A DNA stretch of 64,000 bases, taken from NCBI RefSeq assembly GCF_019603315.1, contig NZ_CP080649.1:1131501-1195500 (forward strand). Direction: 5' to 3'. A model generated the notes under the pieces. That model was not told the origin of the DNA and ran no database searches. It worked only from the letters and a program-made list of their open reading frames with translations. A program made the position numbers and the translations under genes. The stretch's first letter is position 1. Every line of letters starts with the position of its first letter. The stretch comes from Ruficoccus sp. ZRK36 (GTDB taxonomy: Bacteria > Verrucomicrobiota > Verrucomicrobiia > Opitutales > Cerasicoccaceae). Shown in pieces: positions 45,483-54,507 of this stretch.

Positions 45483-47921
45483 TTAGCAATACTCAAAGGT
45501 GAGCGTCTGTCCGCTGAGGCAGTGGGGGCCGACCTGCAGGGTGTAGGAGCCTGCTTCGGTTTTCCAGCATTTGTCCTCGGGCGAGTAGGTGTCCAGATCT
45601 GCTGCGCTCAGCGTCAGGCTGATCTCGCGCGATTCACCGGGGCTGAGGGCGACTTTCTGGAAGGCCTTAAGCTCGAGGCGTGGGCGTCCCTGCTCGGGGG
45701 AGCTTGCCCCCGTGTAGAGCTGGACGACTTCCTGCGCGGCTGTATCGCCGGAGTTGGTGAGGAGAACCGTCACGCTCAGCGGTTGGTCCACGCTCATCTT
45801 CGAGCACGACAGTCGGGGCTCGCCGTAGGTGAAGGTGCTGTACGTGAGCCCGAACCCAAAGGGAAAGAGCGGGGCTACCTCCGGGTGCGTGACGTTGTAG
45901 CGGTAGCCCATCATCAGCCCCTCGGTAAAGGCTGTGCTCTGCTCGTTGCCGGGATAGCCGGCCATCGCGGGCACATCCTCCAGCCTCCGGGGCAGCGTGA
46001 CGGGGAGTCGGCCAGAGGGGGAGGCGTCGCCGAGCAGCAGGCGGGCGAGTGCCGTGCCGCCTTCCTCTCCGGGGTAAAAGGCGTGCATGAGCGCGTGCAC
46101 CTCGTCCAGCCACGGCATGGCCATCGCGGTTGCGCCGTTGAGCACGACGACGGTGTTCGGGTTTGCGCTGTTGATGGCGCGGATCAACTCGTCTTGACCG
46201 GTCGGCAGCTCAAAGCTTTTGCGGTCGCCGCCGCCGCCTTCGAAGCGGTTGCACAGCCCCGCACAGACGATGACGGCGTCGGCCTCACGAGCCAGGGCGA
46301 CGGCCTCATCGAGGAGGAGGTTTTGACCGCTGTCGCGTGTTTCCAGCCGCAGGGCAGCACCCGAGGTGAGGGCGCGAAACTCCAGGCAAAACTCGACGGG
46401 CTCATCCGCCTGCGGCAGATCGAGCGTGATGTCGTGCGAGCCAAAGCGATCCTCGAATCCGGTGTTCTTGTCCGGGATCCACCTGTCGAGGATAACCTTT
46501 CCACCGACGCTCACCCGCACGCCACCGGCCTCGTACAGCAGGTGGCACTCCCCGCACAGGGCGGGCAGCTGGAGTGTCCCTGTGAAGCGTACGCTAAAGG
46601 AGCCGCGCTGGACGCCAATCGCCGGTGCGGCCCAGCCCCAGGCATAGTTGATGGTGGGCGTCTGCAGCTGGCATACGGGGCCGTCGGCGAGTTCGGTGTT
46701 GTTGAAATACTCAGCTTTAAGACCTCCTCCGAACACTCCCTTGAGGACCGGTCCGCTGCCATGAGCAGGGCAACCCTCGGCGTAGACGATCTCCACGCCA
46801 CTATCGGCCAGGCGCGTTTGCAGGCCCTCCAGGGGTGAGACGGCATGGCTGGGGGTGACGGAGGCACTGCCACTGCCACCCAGTCGGGCGATGGCGGCGT
46901 TGGGGCCGATGACGGCGAGGCGCTTGAGCGAGTCCTGCTTGAGCGGGAGGAGGTTCCTCTCGTTTTTGAGCAATACGATACCGGCCTCGGCGACCTTGGC
47001 GGCGATGCTGCGGTGGCGCGGCGTGTCCAGTTCGGCGGGTTGATCCGAGCGCACCTGGTAGCGGAAAACGGCGGTCAGCAGACGCAGGACATGGCGGTCG
47101 ATTTGATCCTCGGTCAGGGCGCCGCTGTCGATCTCGGCGCGAAGTTTTTCGGGGGTCAGGAATTTTCCAGGTCCGGGCATTTCCAGGTCCAGGCCAGAGG
47201 CAGCAGCCGTAGGGCTATGGACGCCGCTCCAGTCGGAGACGACCATCCCCTCGAAGTTTAACTCCTCGCGTACGAAGCCCTCCAGCAGCTCCCGGTGTTG
47301 CGCCGTGGGGATGCCATTGAGCTCGTTGTAGGAGGTCATCAGCGCGGCGGGCTGCTCACGCAGGACGACGTCGCGGAAGTGACGCAGGTAAAGCTCGTGG
47401 AGCGTGGGCTCGTCGATCTCGACCGTATGGGTGTAGGAGTGCTTGATCTGAGCGTAGCCAGCGAGGTGCTTGAGGCAGGCGCCCGTGCCCGTGCTTTGGA
47501 TGCCGTGAATGAGCGCCCCAGCCATTTTTGCGGTCAGGTGCGGGTCTTCCGAATACGTCTCGAAGTTCCGGCCACCGACGGGCAACCGCTGAAGGTTGGC
47601 CATGGGGCCGAGCAGGATGCCGACGCCGAGCTGGCGGCACTCGCGCCCGAGTAGCTCGCCGGCCTGCTCCAGCATGGTCGGGTCCCATGTTGCGCCGAGT
47701 GTCACACCGGTGGGCAGGCAGGAGGTAGCCTGCTTACCCCCGTCCGTGAAGGTCAGGCCGTGGCCGCAGTCCGCCACGCGCAGGGGCTGGAGCCCCAGGC
47801 GCGGAACGCCTCCGAAGTGCCAGGTGTCGTTGCCGCTGAGCAGCGTCGCCTTTTCCTCAAAGCTGAGCTGCGCGAGAATCGCCTCAGCTTGTGCCTGTGG
47901 GTTGGTTTCGGAGGTGTTCAT
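45483..47921 (-). CDS. Glycoside hydrolase family 3 beta-glucosidase-like enzyme with PA14 insert
   Basis: 812 aa. Order: GH3 N-terminal barrel (about 30-290) with the nucleophile in VVSDWSGVHS; GH3 C-terminal alpha/beta domain (about 315-660) split by a PA14-type insert (about 390-530; LKAEYFNNTELADG, YEAGGVRVSVGG); fibronectin-type-III-like tail (about 720-795; QEVVQLYTGASSPEQGRPRLELK). No signal peptide, so probably cytoplasmic. It is the last gene of a four-gene minus-strand row controlled by IclR. Confidence 0.92.
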   Translation of the reverse strand: MNTSETNPQAQAEAILAQLSFEEKATLLSGNDTWHFGGVPRLGLQPLRVADCGHGLTFTDGGKQATSCLPTGVTLGATWDPTMLEQAGELLGRECRQLGVGILLGPMANLQRLPVGGRNFETYSEDPHLTAKMAGALIHGIQSTGTGACLKHLAGYAQIKHSYTHTVEIDEPTLHELYLRHFRDVVLREQPAALMTSYNELNGIPTAQHRELLEGFVREELNFEGMVVSDWSGVHSPTAAASGLDLEMPGPGKFLTPEKLRAEIDSGALTEDQIDRHVLRLLTAVFRYQVRSDQPAELDTPRHRSIAAKVAEAGIVLLKNERNLLPLKQDSLKRLAVIGPNAAIARLGGSGSASVTPSHAVSPLEGLQTRLADSGVEIVYAEGCPAHGSGPVLKGVFGGGLKAEYFNNTELADGPVCQLQTPTINYAWGWAAPAIGVQRGSFSVRFTGTLQLPALCGECHLLYEAGGVRVSVGGKVILDRWIPDKNTGFEDRFGSHDITLDLPQADEPVEFCLEFRALTSGAALRLETRDSGQNLLLDEAVALAREADAVIVCAGLCNRFEGGGGDRKSFELPTGQDELIRAINSANPNTVVVLNGATAMAMPWLDEVHALMHAFYPGEEGGTALARLLLGDASPSGRLPVTLPRRLEDVPAMAGYPGNEQSTAFTEGLMMGYRYNVTHPEVAPLFPFGFGLTYSTFTYGEPRLSCSKMSVDQPLSVTVLLTNSGDTAAQEVVQLYTGASSPEQGRPRLELKAFQKVALSPGESREISLTLSAADLDTYSPEDKCWKTEAGSYTLQVGPHCLSGQTLTFEYC

Positions 47922-47942
47922 GGGAGCCGGTCGTATTGCGAA

Positions 47943-49430
47943 TTAGTTTTCGGGGGTGGTCAGCGCGTACTCGATGCCGAGGATTTCGGCGATCTGGATG
48001 ATCGTGTCGGCGTGGTGGCCGATCCCGAGCGCGAAGTGGTGGGTGGGGCCTTCGGAGCACCAGCGCTTGAGGAAGGTGCGCACGTCGGGCTTGAAGATGC
48101 CGTGCGTATTGGTGTTGCCCGTGGGCGGGATCGGGCGGCGGGCGGACTCGCCCTCGGCGATGACAAACTTGAACTTGCCCTCCGCGGTCTGGCCGATGCT
48201 CAGCATGGTGATCGGGCCTTCCTTGATCTGGAACTCCACGCCCGCGCCACTGCCGGGCTTGCCGTGGTACTTTTTCAGGCTGCGGATAACGGGCTTGGCG
48301 GCGGCGATGTTGATGTGGTGGGGGCCGTCATGGCCGACCAATACACTGTCGAGCTCGAAGTCCACCGGGTGGAACTCCGCGAAGCTGCCTCCGATGTCGA
48401 GCCGGTCCATGATCATCATGGCCACGCAGGTCTTGATGTCGAACTCGCCGCACATGGGGAAACCGCCACCGGTGAGCAGGGAGTTGGCCACGATGAGGTT
48501 TGTCACCAGCGTGCGCAGTTCGGAGCCCGGCTCGGCCTCGTAGTAGTAGGCGAAGCCGTCGAGGTTCTTATCCGCGATGAGGCCCTCCAGGGCGACTCCG
48601 GCCTTGGCGGCGTTTTCCAGATCTTGCTCGGTGAGCTTCTCGGTCAGCGGGTCGGAGACCGGGTCGGGCGTGTCGAAAAAGGCGAGGATGCGCTCCTTCC
48701 AGGACTCGACGCGGGCCGGATCCGGGTCGGTGTAGTGCTTGTAAAGGTCACCCGGTTCGACCGTGGTGACGTGCGCGCCAAAGGCGGACGTGATGGCGGT
48801 CGGGTCGCAGTGCATGTCGAGCATGGACTCCAGCACATGGCCCATCAGGCCGAGGCGGGCGGTGCGCAGGCTGTGCAGGACCTTGGCGATGCCGCACCAC
48901 TGCTTGATCTCGGCCAGAGCGGCCGGGTCGTCTCCCTCGTGCCCGAGGATAAACGGCGGGGCCTTGCGCCCGAAGCGCACGGCTACACCGGTAAACTCCG
49001 GGACCGAGCACACGTCGTCATTGCACAGCTGCATGAAGGTTGTGCCGTTCGGGTAGTCCATGGCCTTGAGCGGCTGGAGCGCGACCAGCACGATCGGCAC
49101 CTTGATCTCGCGGCAGAGCACGCCAAAGGTGGAGGAGGTGCCGTAGGTCACCATGTCGATGAAGAGCACGTCGATGTCGGCGGCCTTGATGGCGGGCACG
49201 GCATCGTAGGCGACCTGCGCGTTGTCGATCATCCCGAACTCGGCGACCTCGACAGCATTGTCTTCGAGCAGACCCTTGAGCACGCCGAGCTTGCGGTGCA
49301 TCTCGTCGAGCAGACCGTCAAACTGCGGCCAGTACACATGGTGGCCGATGCCGAGCAGGCCCACGCGGGCTTTCAGCGGGTTAATGCGCTCGACCTTGGT
49401 CGGCAGGGGGGTGGTTTGCGTGGCAGACAT
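47943..49430 (-). CDS. L-fucose/L-arabinose isomerase-fold protein
   Basis: 495 aa. Sugar-isomerase layout: N-terminal domain with VGLLGIGHHVYWPQF, then DVLFIDMVTYGTSSTF and PIVLVALQPLKAMD, central DLYKHYTDPD region, and C-terminal metal-site region with CGEFDIKTCVAMMIMDRLDIGGSFAE (Glu and Asp) and GHHADTIIQIAEIL near the end. The substrate cannot be read from the sequence; fucose, arabinose or a rarer sugar are possible. 21 bases separate it from the GH3 gene. Confidence 0.82.
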   Translation of the reverse strand: MSATQTTPLPTKVERINPLKARVGLLGIGHHVYWPQFDGLLDEMHRKLGVLKGLLEDNAVEVAEFGMIDNAQVAYDAVPAIKAADIDVLFIDMVTYGTSSTFGVLCREIKVPIVLVALQPLKAMDYPNGTTFMQLCNDDVCSVPEFTGVAVRFGRKAPPFILGHEGDDPAALAEIKQWCGIAKVLHSLRTARLGLMGHVLESMLDMHCDPTAITSAFGAHVTTVEPGDLYKHYTDPDPARVESWKERILAFFDTPDPVSDPLTEKLTEQDLENAAKAGVALEGLIADKNLDGFAYYYEAEPGSELRTLVTNLIVANSLLTGGGFPMCGEFDIKTCVAMMIMDRLDIGGSFAEFHPVDFELDSVLVGHDGPHHINIAAAKPVIRSLKKYHGKPGSGAGVEFQIKEGPITMLSIGQTAEGKFKFVIAEGESARRPIPPTGNTNTHGIFKPDVRTFLKRWCSEGPTHHFALGIGHHADTIIQIAEILGIEYALTTPEN

Positions 49431-49478
49431 GATGTTTGCTTCTATGGTTATGTATTTAAGGTTTGAAAATGCGGACTC

Positions 49479-51893
49479 TTACCAGGAAATGAGCACCGTG
49501 CCGGAAGCCGGTTGTGTCGTGGTCAACAGCTGGCCATGAGCGGTGGTGGATGCCTCGTAGGGGACGGTGTTGCCGGTGACATATGGCCACTCGGGATTGT
49601 GCCAAAACGTGACCTCGCCGGCACCGGTGGGCGGGAAAAACCGCAAGGTCGCATCCTTGAGGCCGTGTACCCACATGCGGCGCTTGACCCAGACCTGTCC
49701 GGGCAGTTCTTCCTTGTGGCTGACGAGGCTGCTGCCTGGCTGCTCGACGAAGACGCGGCACTCGTAGCGCCAGCCGCGCTGGGGCCGATAGGCTGCGCGA
49801 TTGTCGTCGATCCATGTCTCTGTGCCCAGAAGCAGCGGAGCTCCGAAAGGTGTGCCGAGCGCAAGCTCGACTGTGGTGTCCGAGTGACAGCCGGAGAAGA
49901 ACCAACCGTTGCTGTAGCGATGAATGGATACAACCGGCGTTGTCTGGGTGATGCTTCGGCGGTTAAATGCGATACTCCAGCCCAGATCAGACAGGGCCTG
50001 CCTGTTGAGCTGCCCAAAGTCGAAGCAAGTGCCGCGTGCATCGGGAGTCGGCAGGTGCTCGGTCTTGCTGATGCTCAGCGGCAGTGGGCCGCGCAGCCAC
50101 CACAGGCGTCCGCCGGTGTCGGAGCGGTAGAAGGCCGCCAGAGCGCGGCGCTGGCCGTCGATAGTTGCAGTGGCTTGAGCTGGTTTATCGTCGCTGGGTG
50201 TTTCGGCTAAACCCCCACCCGACATCACGGGGCGATGCACGAAGCTCTTGCAGGGTTCTTCGCTGGTGGCGTTGTCGATGGCCTCCAGATTTGTGGAGAC
50301 TTCAGTCGCGCCGCTCAGGGCGTCGGCCTGCGCCAGCCCCAGGCGCTTCCGCAGGGTCGGTGCGTTGTCCAGCGGTCCATAGACGATTGCGCTTTGTCCG
50401 GACTCGATCCAGTCGATGAGTAAGCTTTCGGTGGCGGCGTCAAAGGGCGCGGGGGAGACGAGGATGCGGCCCTCAAGCGACTGCCTGACGGCTTCGCTGT
50501 CAAAGTTGCGGGTGCTCACGATCGTGTTCAGAGGGAGGCCGTTGTTGATGGCTTCCCGCATAAACCAGTCCGTCTGAAACAGACGCTCCGGGCGGTGCGG
50601 TTTTTCAAACATCGCGTCATGGAGCTGCTCGAACGGGTAGAGCCATACCAGCGGGCCGGGCGTGTCCGGTAGCTCCTCAAAGGCGCGCAGCAGGTGGGGG
50701 GAAGCTTCTGCCGGGACTGCGTCGGGCATGTGGCCGTAGGAGTCGTCGATACTGAGGAGGTTCAGCTTCTGCGGAGCTTGTATGCTGCCGTTTTCGTCGA
50801 TGCGGCTGACGGCTAGCGGCAGATAGATGTCGTGCGGCTGGCGTTCGTAGCGGTCCAGCCACGGGCTGTTGAGCCACCATGGATCATGGATGTAGAAGCG
50901 GAAAGGAATCTCCTTCCCGGCGGGAAGCTCCACGATGCGGCTGAGGTAGCCAGCGACCTCCAGGCCAAAGTCTTTGTTCAGCGCGGCCCAGGGTGAGTTG
51001 GGCGGTGGCTCGAAATCGAAGCCGCCTGAGTAGATCTCGCGCAGCGGTGTCGCGTCGCTGGCCAGGTCGGTGCCTGTGCTGAGGTTTGTGCCACGCGTTT
51101 CGATGCCCAGCGTGGGGCACTCGGCGCGGAAGTCGCGCCAGAACTTGAGGATCTTCTCACGGATTTCGGTGCTCTGCTCAGGGGTAAAGTTTTCCCCGTC
51201 AAAGAGCGGGCCGCGCGTCATCCAGGTTTCCATCCCGAACCCGAACCCGTTGGACAGCCAGATGAAATCAAACCCGATGTCCGCGGCCAGATGCTGGAAC
51301 TGACGCCCGAGAAAGGTTCCCATGCTCGTGTCCTGCGGGATGCCCTCGGGGAAGCCCGCGTAGGGGCGCTGATCAGCGTTGAGGATGCCGTAGCAGCAGA
51401 CAAAGCTGGCCTTGCCCATGGTGTCGGCGAGGCAGATCTCGCGGTGGCGCTCGTACTTGAAGCTGGAGGGGGCGAACTCGCCGCCGGGGTCAAAGGTCGT
51501 GCCGATGCGCACAGGCTTGCCAAGCGCCTCTACGGCCTCGCGCCAGCAGCGGGCGATCTCGGCGAAGCGGCGGTACGTGATGGGGCGGGCGTCCTTCCGG
51601 TAGAGGTGTGAGCGGGCGTGCAGCGATATGCTTTCCGGGTCAGTCGGTATCTGAGGGTGGACATGGGCGTTGCCGTTGCCGATGTAGCGTGCCCATTCCA
51701 TCTCGCTGTCGAGGTCGCCGGTGTAGTCCAGGATTTCCGAGCCATCGGAGGCCCAGAACATGATCGAGACGCATTCGCTGTCTTTGATCAGCATGGACCA
51801 CTGCTCAAGCGCCTGATCGCAGCAGGCGCGCGTTTGCTCCAGACTGAGCCCGTAAAAGGGTTTGAGGGATACTTCGAGAGTGAGGTTCTTCAT
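49479..51893 (-). CDS. Large cytoplasmic protein, probable carbohydrate-active enzyme of unknown family
   Basis: 804 aa, no signal peptide. Stretches look like a TIM barrel in the first half (TLEVSLKPFYGLSLEQT, SIMFWASDGSEILDYTGD, RIGTTFDPGGEFAPSSF, FDFIWLSNGFGFG) with conserved Asp/Glu at strand ends, a middle Rossmann-like part (about 440-560, ILVSPAPFDAATESLLIDWIE) and a beta-rich C-terminus (about 640-800). No named GH family recognised. It is flanked by an isomerase and IclR, so a sugar role is inferred. Confidence 0.7.
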   Translation of the reverse strand: MKNLTLEVSLKPFYGLSLEQTRACCDQALEQWSMLIKDSECVSIMFWASDGSEILDYTGDLDSEMEWARYIGNGNAHVHPQIPTDPESISLHARSHLYRKDARPITYRRFAEIARCWREAVEALGKPVRIGTTFDPGGEFAPSSFKYERHREICLADTMGKASFVCCYGILNADQRPYAGFPEGIPQDTSMGTFLGRQFQHLAADIGFDFIWLSNGFGFGMETWMTRGPLFDGENFTPEQSTEIREKILKFWRDFRAECPTLGIETRGTNLSTGTDLASDATPLREIYSGGFDFEPPPNSPWAALNKDFGLEVAGYLSRIVELPAGKEIPFRFYIHDPWWLNSPWLDRYERQPHDIYLPLAVSRIDENGSIQAPQKLNLLSIDDSYGHMPDAVPAEASPHLLRAFEELPDTPGPLVWLYPFEQLHDAMFEKPHRPERLFQTDWFMREAINNGLPLNTIVSTRNFDSEAVRQSLEGRILVSPAPFDAATESLLIDWIESGQSAIVYGPLDNAPTLRKRLGLAQADALSGATEVSTNLEAIDNATSEEPCKSFVHRPVMSGGGLAETPSDDKPAQATATIDGQRRALAAFYRSDTGGRLWWLRGPLPLSISKTEHLPTPDARGTCFDFGQLNRQALSDLGWSIAFNRRSITQTTPVVSIHRYSNGWFFSGCHSDTTVELALGTPFGAPLLLGTETWIDDNRAAYRPQRGWRYECRVFVEQPGSSLVSHKEELPGQVWVKRRMWVHGLKDATLRFFPPTGAGEVTFWHNPEWPYVTGNTVPYEASTTAHGQLLTTTQPASGTVLISW

Positions 51894-51921
51894 GGAGAAA
51901 GGAGTTGGTGGGTGGTTGCGT

Positions 51922-52701
51922 TTAAGAGGCCGGGGTGGCGTTCACGCTTTGGCCCCAGACGGTTTCGATCTCTTGGGCGGCTTTTTTGAGTGTGCTCAGG
52001 CACTTGTCGAAGAGGCCGTCTTTGTTCATGCGCAGCGAGGGGGCGCTGGTGCCGATACTGGCGATGACGTGGCCCCAGGGGCTGTGGATAGGGACGGCTA
52101 CCGCGCTGATGCCTTCGCAGAATTCATCCCTCGTTTTTGCGTACCCTTGCTGGCGCACGTTAACCAGCTCTGCCCGCAGGGCATCGACGGAGTTGAGCGT
52201 GTTTCGCGTAAAGGCGGCCAGGGGCGTATGGTGAAGGTAGATTTCCAGCTCGTTCTCGGGGAGGGAGGCCAGGAGGACCTTACCGAAAGCCGTGCAGTGC
52301 GAGTGGTCGCTCACATCCTCGGGCTCGTGGGCCCGGAGTGCCTGCTTGCTGGGGATGTATTGCAGGTTGATGATGCGGCCGTGGTCGATGGCGCCGAGCA
52401 GGACGCTCTCGTTGAGGATGTCCGCGGCTTCGCGGACGAACGGGCCGGCTGCAAGGGTCAGCGGGCGCAGCCCGGAGGGATGGCGACCCATGAGCGGGAT
52501 GCGGGCGCCGGGGTGAAAGAGCTTGGTCTTTGGGTCTTGCCGCAGGTAGCCACGTTCGCAGAACGTGCGGGCGATGTTGTGAACGGTCGCGACGTTCAGG
52601 TCCAGCTTTGCGGCCAGTGCGCGTGTCCCGATGCCATCTGGAGCCTGAAATACCGCCTCCATGATAGACAGGCTTTTGTCGAGAGTGTTAACGCGGGGCA
52701 T
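51922..52701 (-). CDS. IclR-family transcriptional regulator
   Basis: 259 aa from ATG 52701 (MPRVNTLDKSLSIMEAV); the open frame upstream has no IclR sequence. N-terminal winged helix-turn-helix (1-70; GTRALAAKLDLNVATVHNIART), ligand domain with LRPLTLAAGPFVREA and the SAVAVPIHSP strand. It probably responds to a sugar or its acid and controls the genes to its left. The 15-base palindrome at 52759 is a candidate self-operator. Confidence 0.92.
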   Translation of the reverse strand: MPRVNTLDKSLSIMEAVFQAPDGIGTRALAAKLDLNVATVHNIARTFCERGYLRQDPKTKLFHPGARIPLMGRHPSGLRPLTLAAGPFVREAADILNESVLLGAIDHGRIINLQYIPSKQALRAHEPEDVSDHSHCTAFGKVLLASLPENELEIYLHHTPLAAFTRNTLNSVDALRAELVNVRQQGYAKTRDEFCEGISAVAVPIHSPWGHVIASIGTSAPSLRMNKDGLFDKCLSTLKKAAQEIETVWGQSVNATPAS

Positions 52702-52758
52702 ATTTGAGGGGGTAAGTGTTCTTTTATTGTGAACGCAATATTCGCCCAGAATACCTGT

Positions 52759-52773
52759 TTTCTCAATGAGAAA
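52759..52773. promoter_or_regulatory. Palindrome upstream of iclR, candidate operator
   Basis: Perfect 15-base palindrome TTTCTCA-A-TGAGAAA centred at 52766, 58 bases upstream of the iclR start, in the 385-base gap between divergent iclR and the sulfatase at 53087. IclR proteins often bind pseudo-palindromes of 12-15 bases here. The rest of the gap (52774-53086) holds nothing else that I can support. Confidence 0.5.
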
Positions 52774-53086
52774 TAGGCATCTTGACTGATGATATGCGCG
52801 TATAAACGACGATTTAGCCGAAATCAGACCCATCGGACTTCTTTTTGTTTATTTTATATAAACACGAAGGTGCCCTATGCCTAGGATAGCGTGACGGGCT
52901 TGTTTGGATACAGCGAACAGAGTCGAGAGGTGGCTCACCGGGGAGACTGAGCTGGGTGTGAGCTTCTCGTGCCGGGGTCAGAGTGGCTCATCTACGGCTA
53001 CGACTCGTCTGTGCGTTTAATATTAAATAAAGATGTCCCTGATTGCTATTGCTTGAGTGGAGCACTGTGGAAAAATGGAGCTATCC

Positions 53087-54451
53087 ATGCAGCCTAATAT
53101 CCTCGTTTTCTTCACGGACCAGCAACGTTGGGACACGCTGGGCCTGAATGGCAACCCCGCCGGCTTGACTCCGAACTTCGACCGCTTCGCGCGGAAGGGG
53201 ACCTTCTTTAAGCACGGTGTCACCCCGCAGCCGGTGTGCGGCCCAGCTCGCAGCTGCCTGCAGACTGGGCAGTATGCGACCACGACGGGGGTTTGGCGCA
53301 ACGGCTTCGCCCTGAAGCCGGAGTCGCCCAAGCTGGCTGAAATTTTGGGTGAAGCCGGATACCGCACCAGCTACATCGGTAAGTGGCATCTGAGCCACGC
53401 GAAAGACGATGGGCCTGTCCCCGCCGAGTCGCGGGCCGGTTACCAGGACTGGCTGGGCGCTAATTGCGTGGAGATGACCTCCGGGCCCTACTCGGCTCGC
53501 CTGTGGAACGAGGAAAACGAGGAGGTGCAGCTGCCCGGCTACCGTGTGGATGCGATGGCTGACGCCATTGTCCGCTACATCGGTGAACGCGCCAGTGAGC
53601 CCGAGGCCGACCGCAAACCCTTCCTGCTTTTCAACTCCTTCCTCGAACCGCATCACCAGAATACGGACGACTCTTACCCGGCCCCGCACGGACAGGCCGA
53701 GCTTTACCGCGATCTGCCGCTACCGCCCGACCTGCGCGCGCTGGGCGGGAGTTCCTCCGGGCATTGGGCGGGCTACTGTGGGATGATCAAGCGTCTGGAC
53801 GAGGCCCTTGGCCGCGTGATGGACGCGCTCGAGTCTACCGGCCTGGATAAGAACACCATTGTCGCCTTTATCAGTGACCACGGCTGCCACTTCAAAACCC
53901 GTAACGCCGAGTACAAGCGCAGCCCGCACGAGGCCTCCGTACGCGTACCCTTTGCCATCTGGGGGCCGCTCTGGGACGGGGGCGGTGAGCGCTCCGAGGC
54001 CGCCAGCCTGGTCGATCTGATGCCCAGCCTGTTGGCCAGCGCCGGGATAGAGATACCGGCCGAGGTACAGGGGCGCAGTCTGCTTCCGCTGACGCGAAAT
54101 GAGACGGCGCACTGGCCGGAGGAATCGCTTATTCAGTTCGGGGACATCGGCATGTCGCCGGGGCGCGCTCTGCGCACGAACCGCTGGAAATACGCCGTTA
54201 AATCTTCTGATGAGTACACCAGCCAGCCCACGGCTCCGGCCTACACGGAGATGTGTCTGTACGATTTACAGACTGATCCCTACGAGTTGTTGAATCTGGT
54301 CGCTCTGGAGTCTCATGCCGAACTGCGCGAGCAGCTGAAGCAGCGCCTGCTGGACCGGATGGCTGCCGTCGGTGAGACTGGGGCAGAGATTCTTAGCCAG
54401 CCTCCTGAGCCAACGCCTCAGCGTACGGTCGAGTATCCCAATCACCGCTAA
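53087..54451 (+). CDS. Type I (FGly) sulfatase, no signal peptide
   Basis: 454 aa from ATG 53087, which has GGAG six bases before it; ATG 53075 is the alternative. Active-site motif PVCGPARSCLQTGQ (C-x-P-x-R, the Cys becomes formylglycine). Metal ligands in VFFTDQQRWDTLG (Asp) and FISDHGCHFK. GKWHL lies after. Lack of a signal peptide means it acts inside the cell or is exported in an unrecognised way. Substrate unknown. Confidence 0.92.
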   Translation: MQPNILVFFTDQQRWDTLGLNGNPAGLTPNFDRFARKGTFFKHGVTPQPVCGPARSCLQTGQYATTTGVWRNGFALKPESPKLAEILGEAGYRTSYIGKWHLSHAKDDGPVPAESRAGYQDWLGANCVEMTSGPYSARLWNEENEEVQLPGYRVDAMADAIVRYIGERASEPEADRKPFLLFNSFLEPHHQNTDDSYPAPHGQAELYRDLPLPPDLRALGGSSSGHWAGYCGMIKRLDEALGRVMDALESTGLDKNTIVAFISDHGCHFKTRNAEYKRSPHEASVRVPFAIWGPLWDGGGERSEAASLVDLMPSLLASAGIEIPAEVQGRSLLPLTRNETAHWPEESLIQFGDIGMSPGRALRTNRWKYAVKSSDEYTSQPTAPAYTEMCLYDLQTDPYELLNLVALESHAELREQLKQRLLDRMAAVGETGAEILSQPPEPTPQRTVEYPNHR

Positions 54452-54507
54452 GGGGCAGTCTCAAGCCTGCCGGGGCAGGTGCGCTATAGCCATCCTCGGT
54501 AGACCGC

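Noticed and set aside
45522-46838. 438-codon plus-strand open frame
   Set aside because: Antisense of the GH3 gene.
47760-49466. 568-codon plus-strand open frame
   Set aside because: Antisense of the isomerase-fold gene; no known domain.
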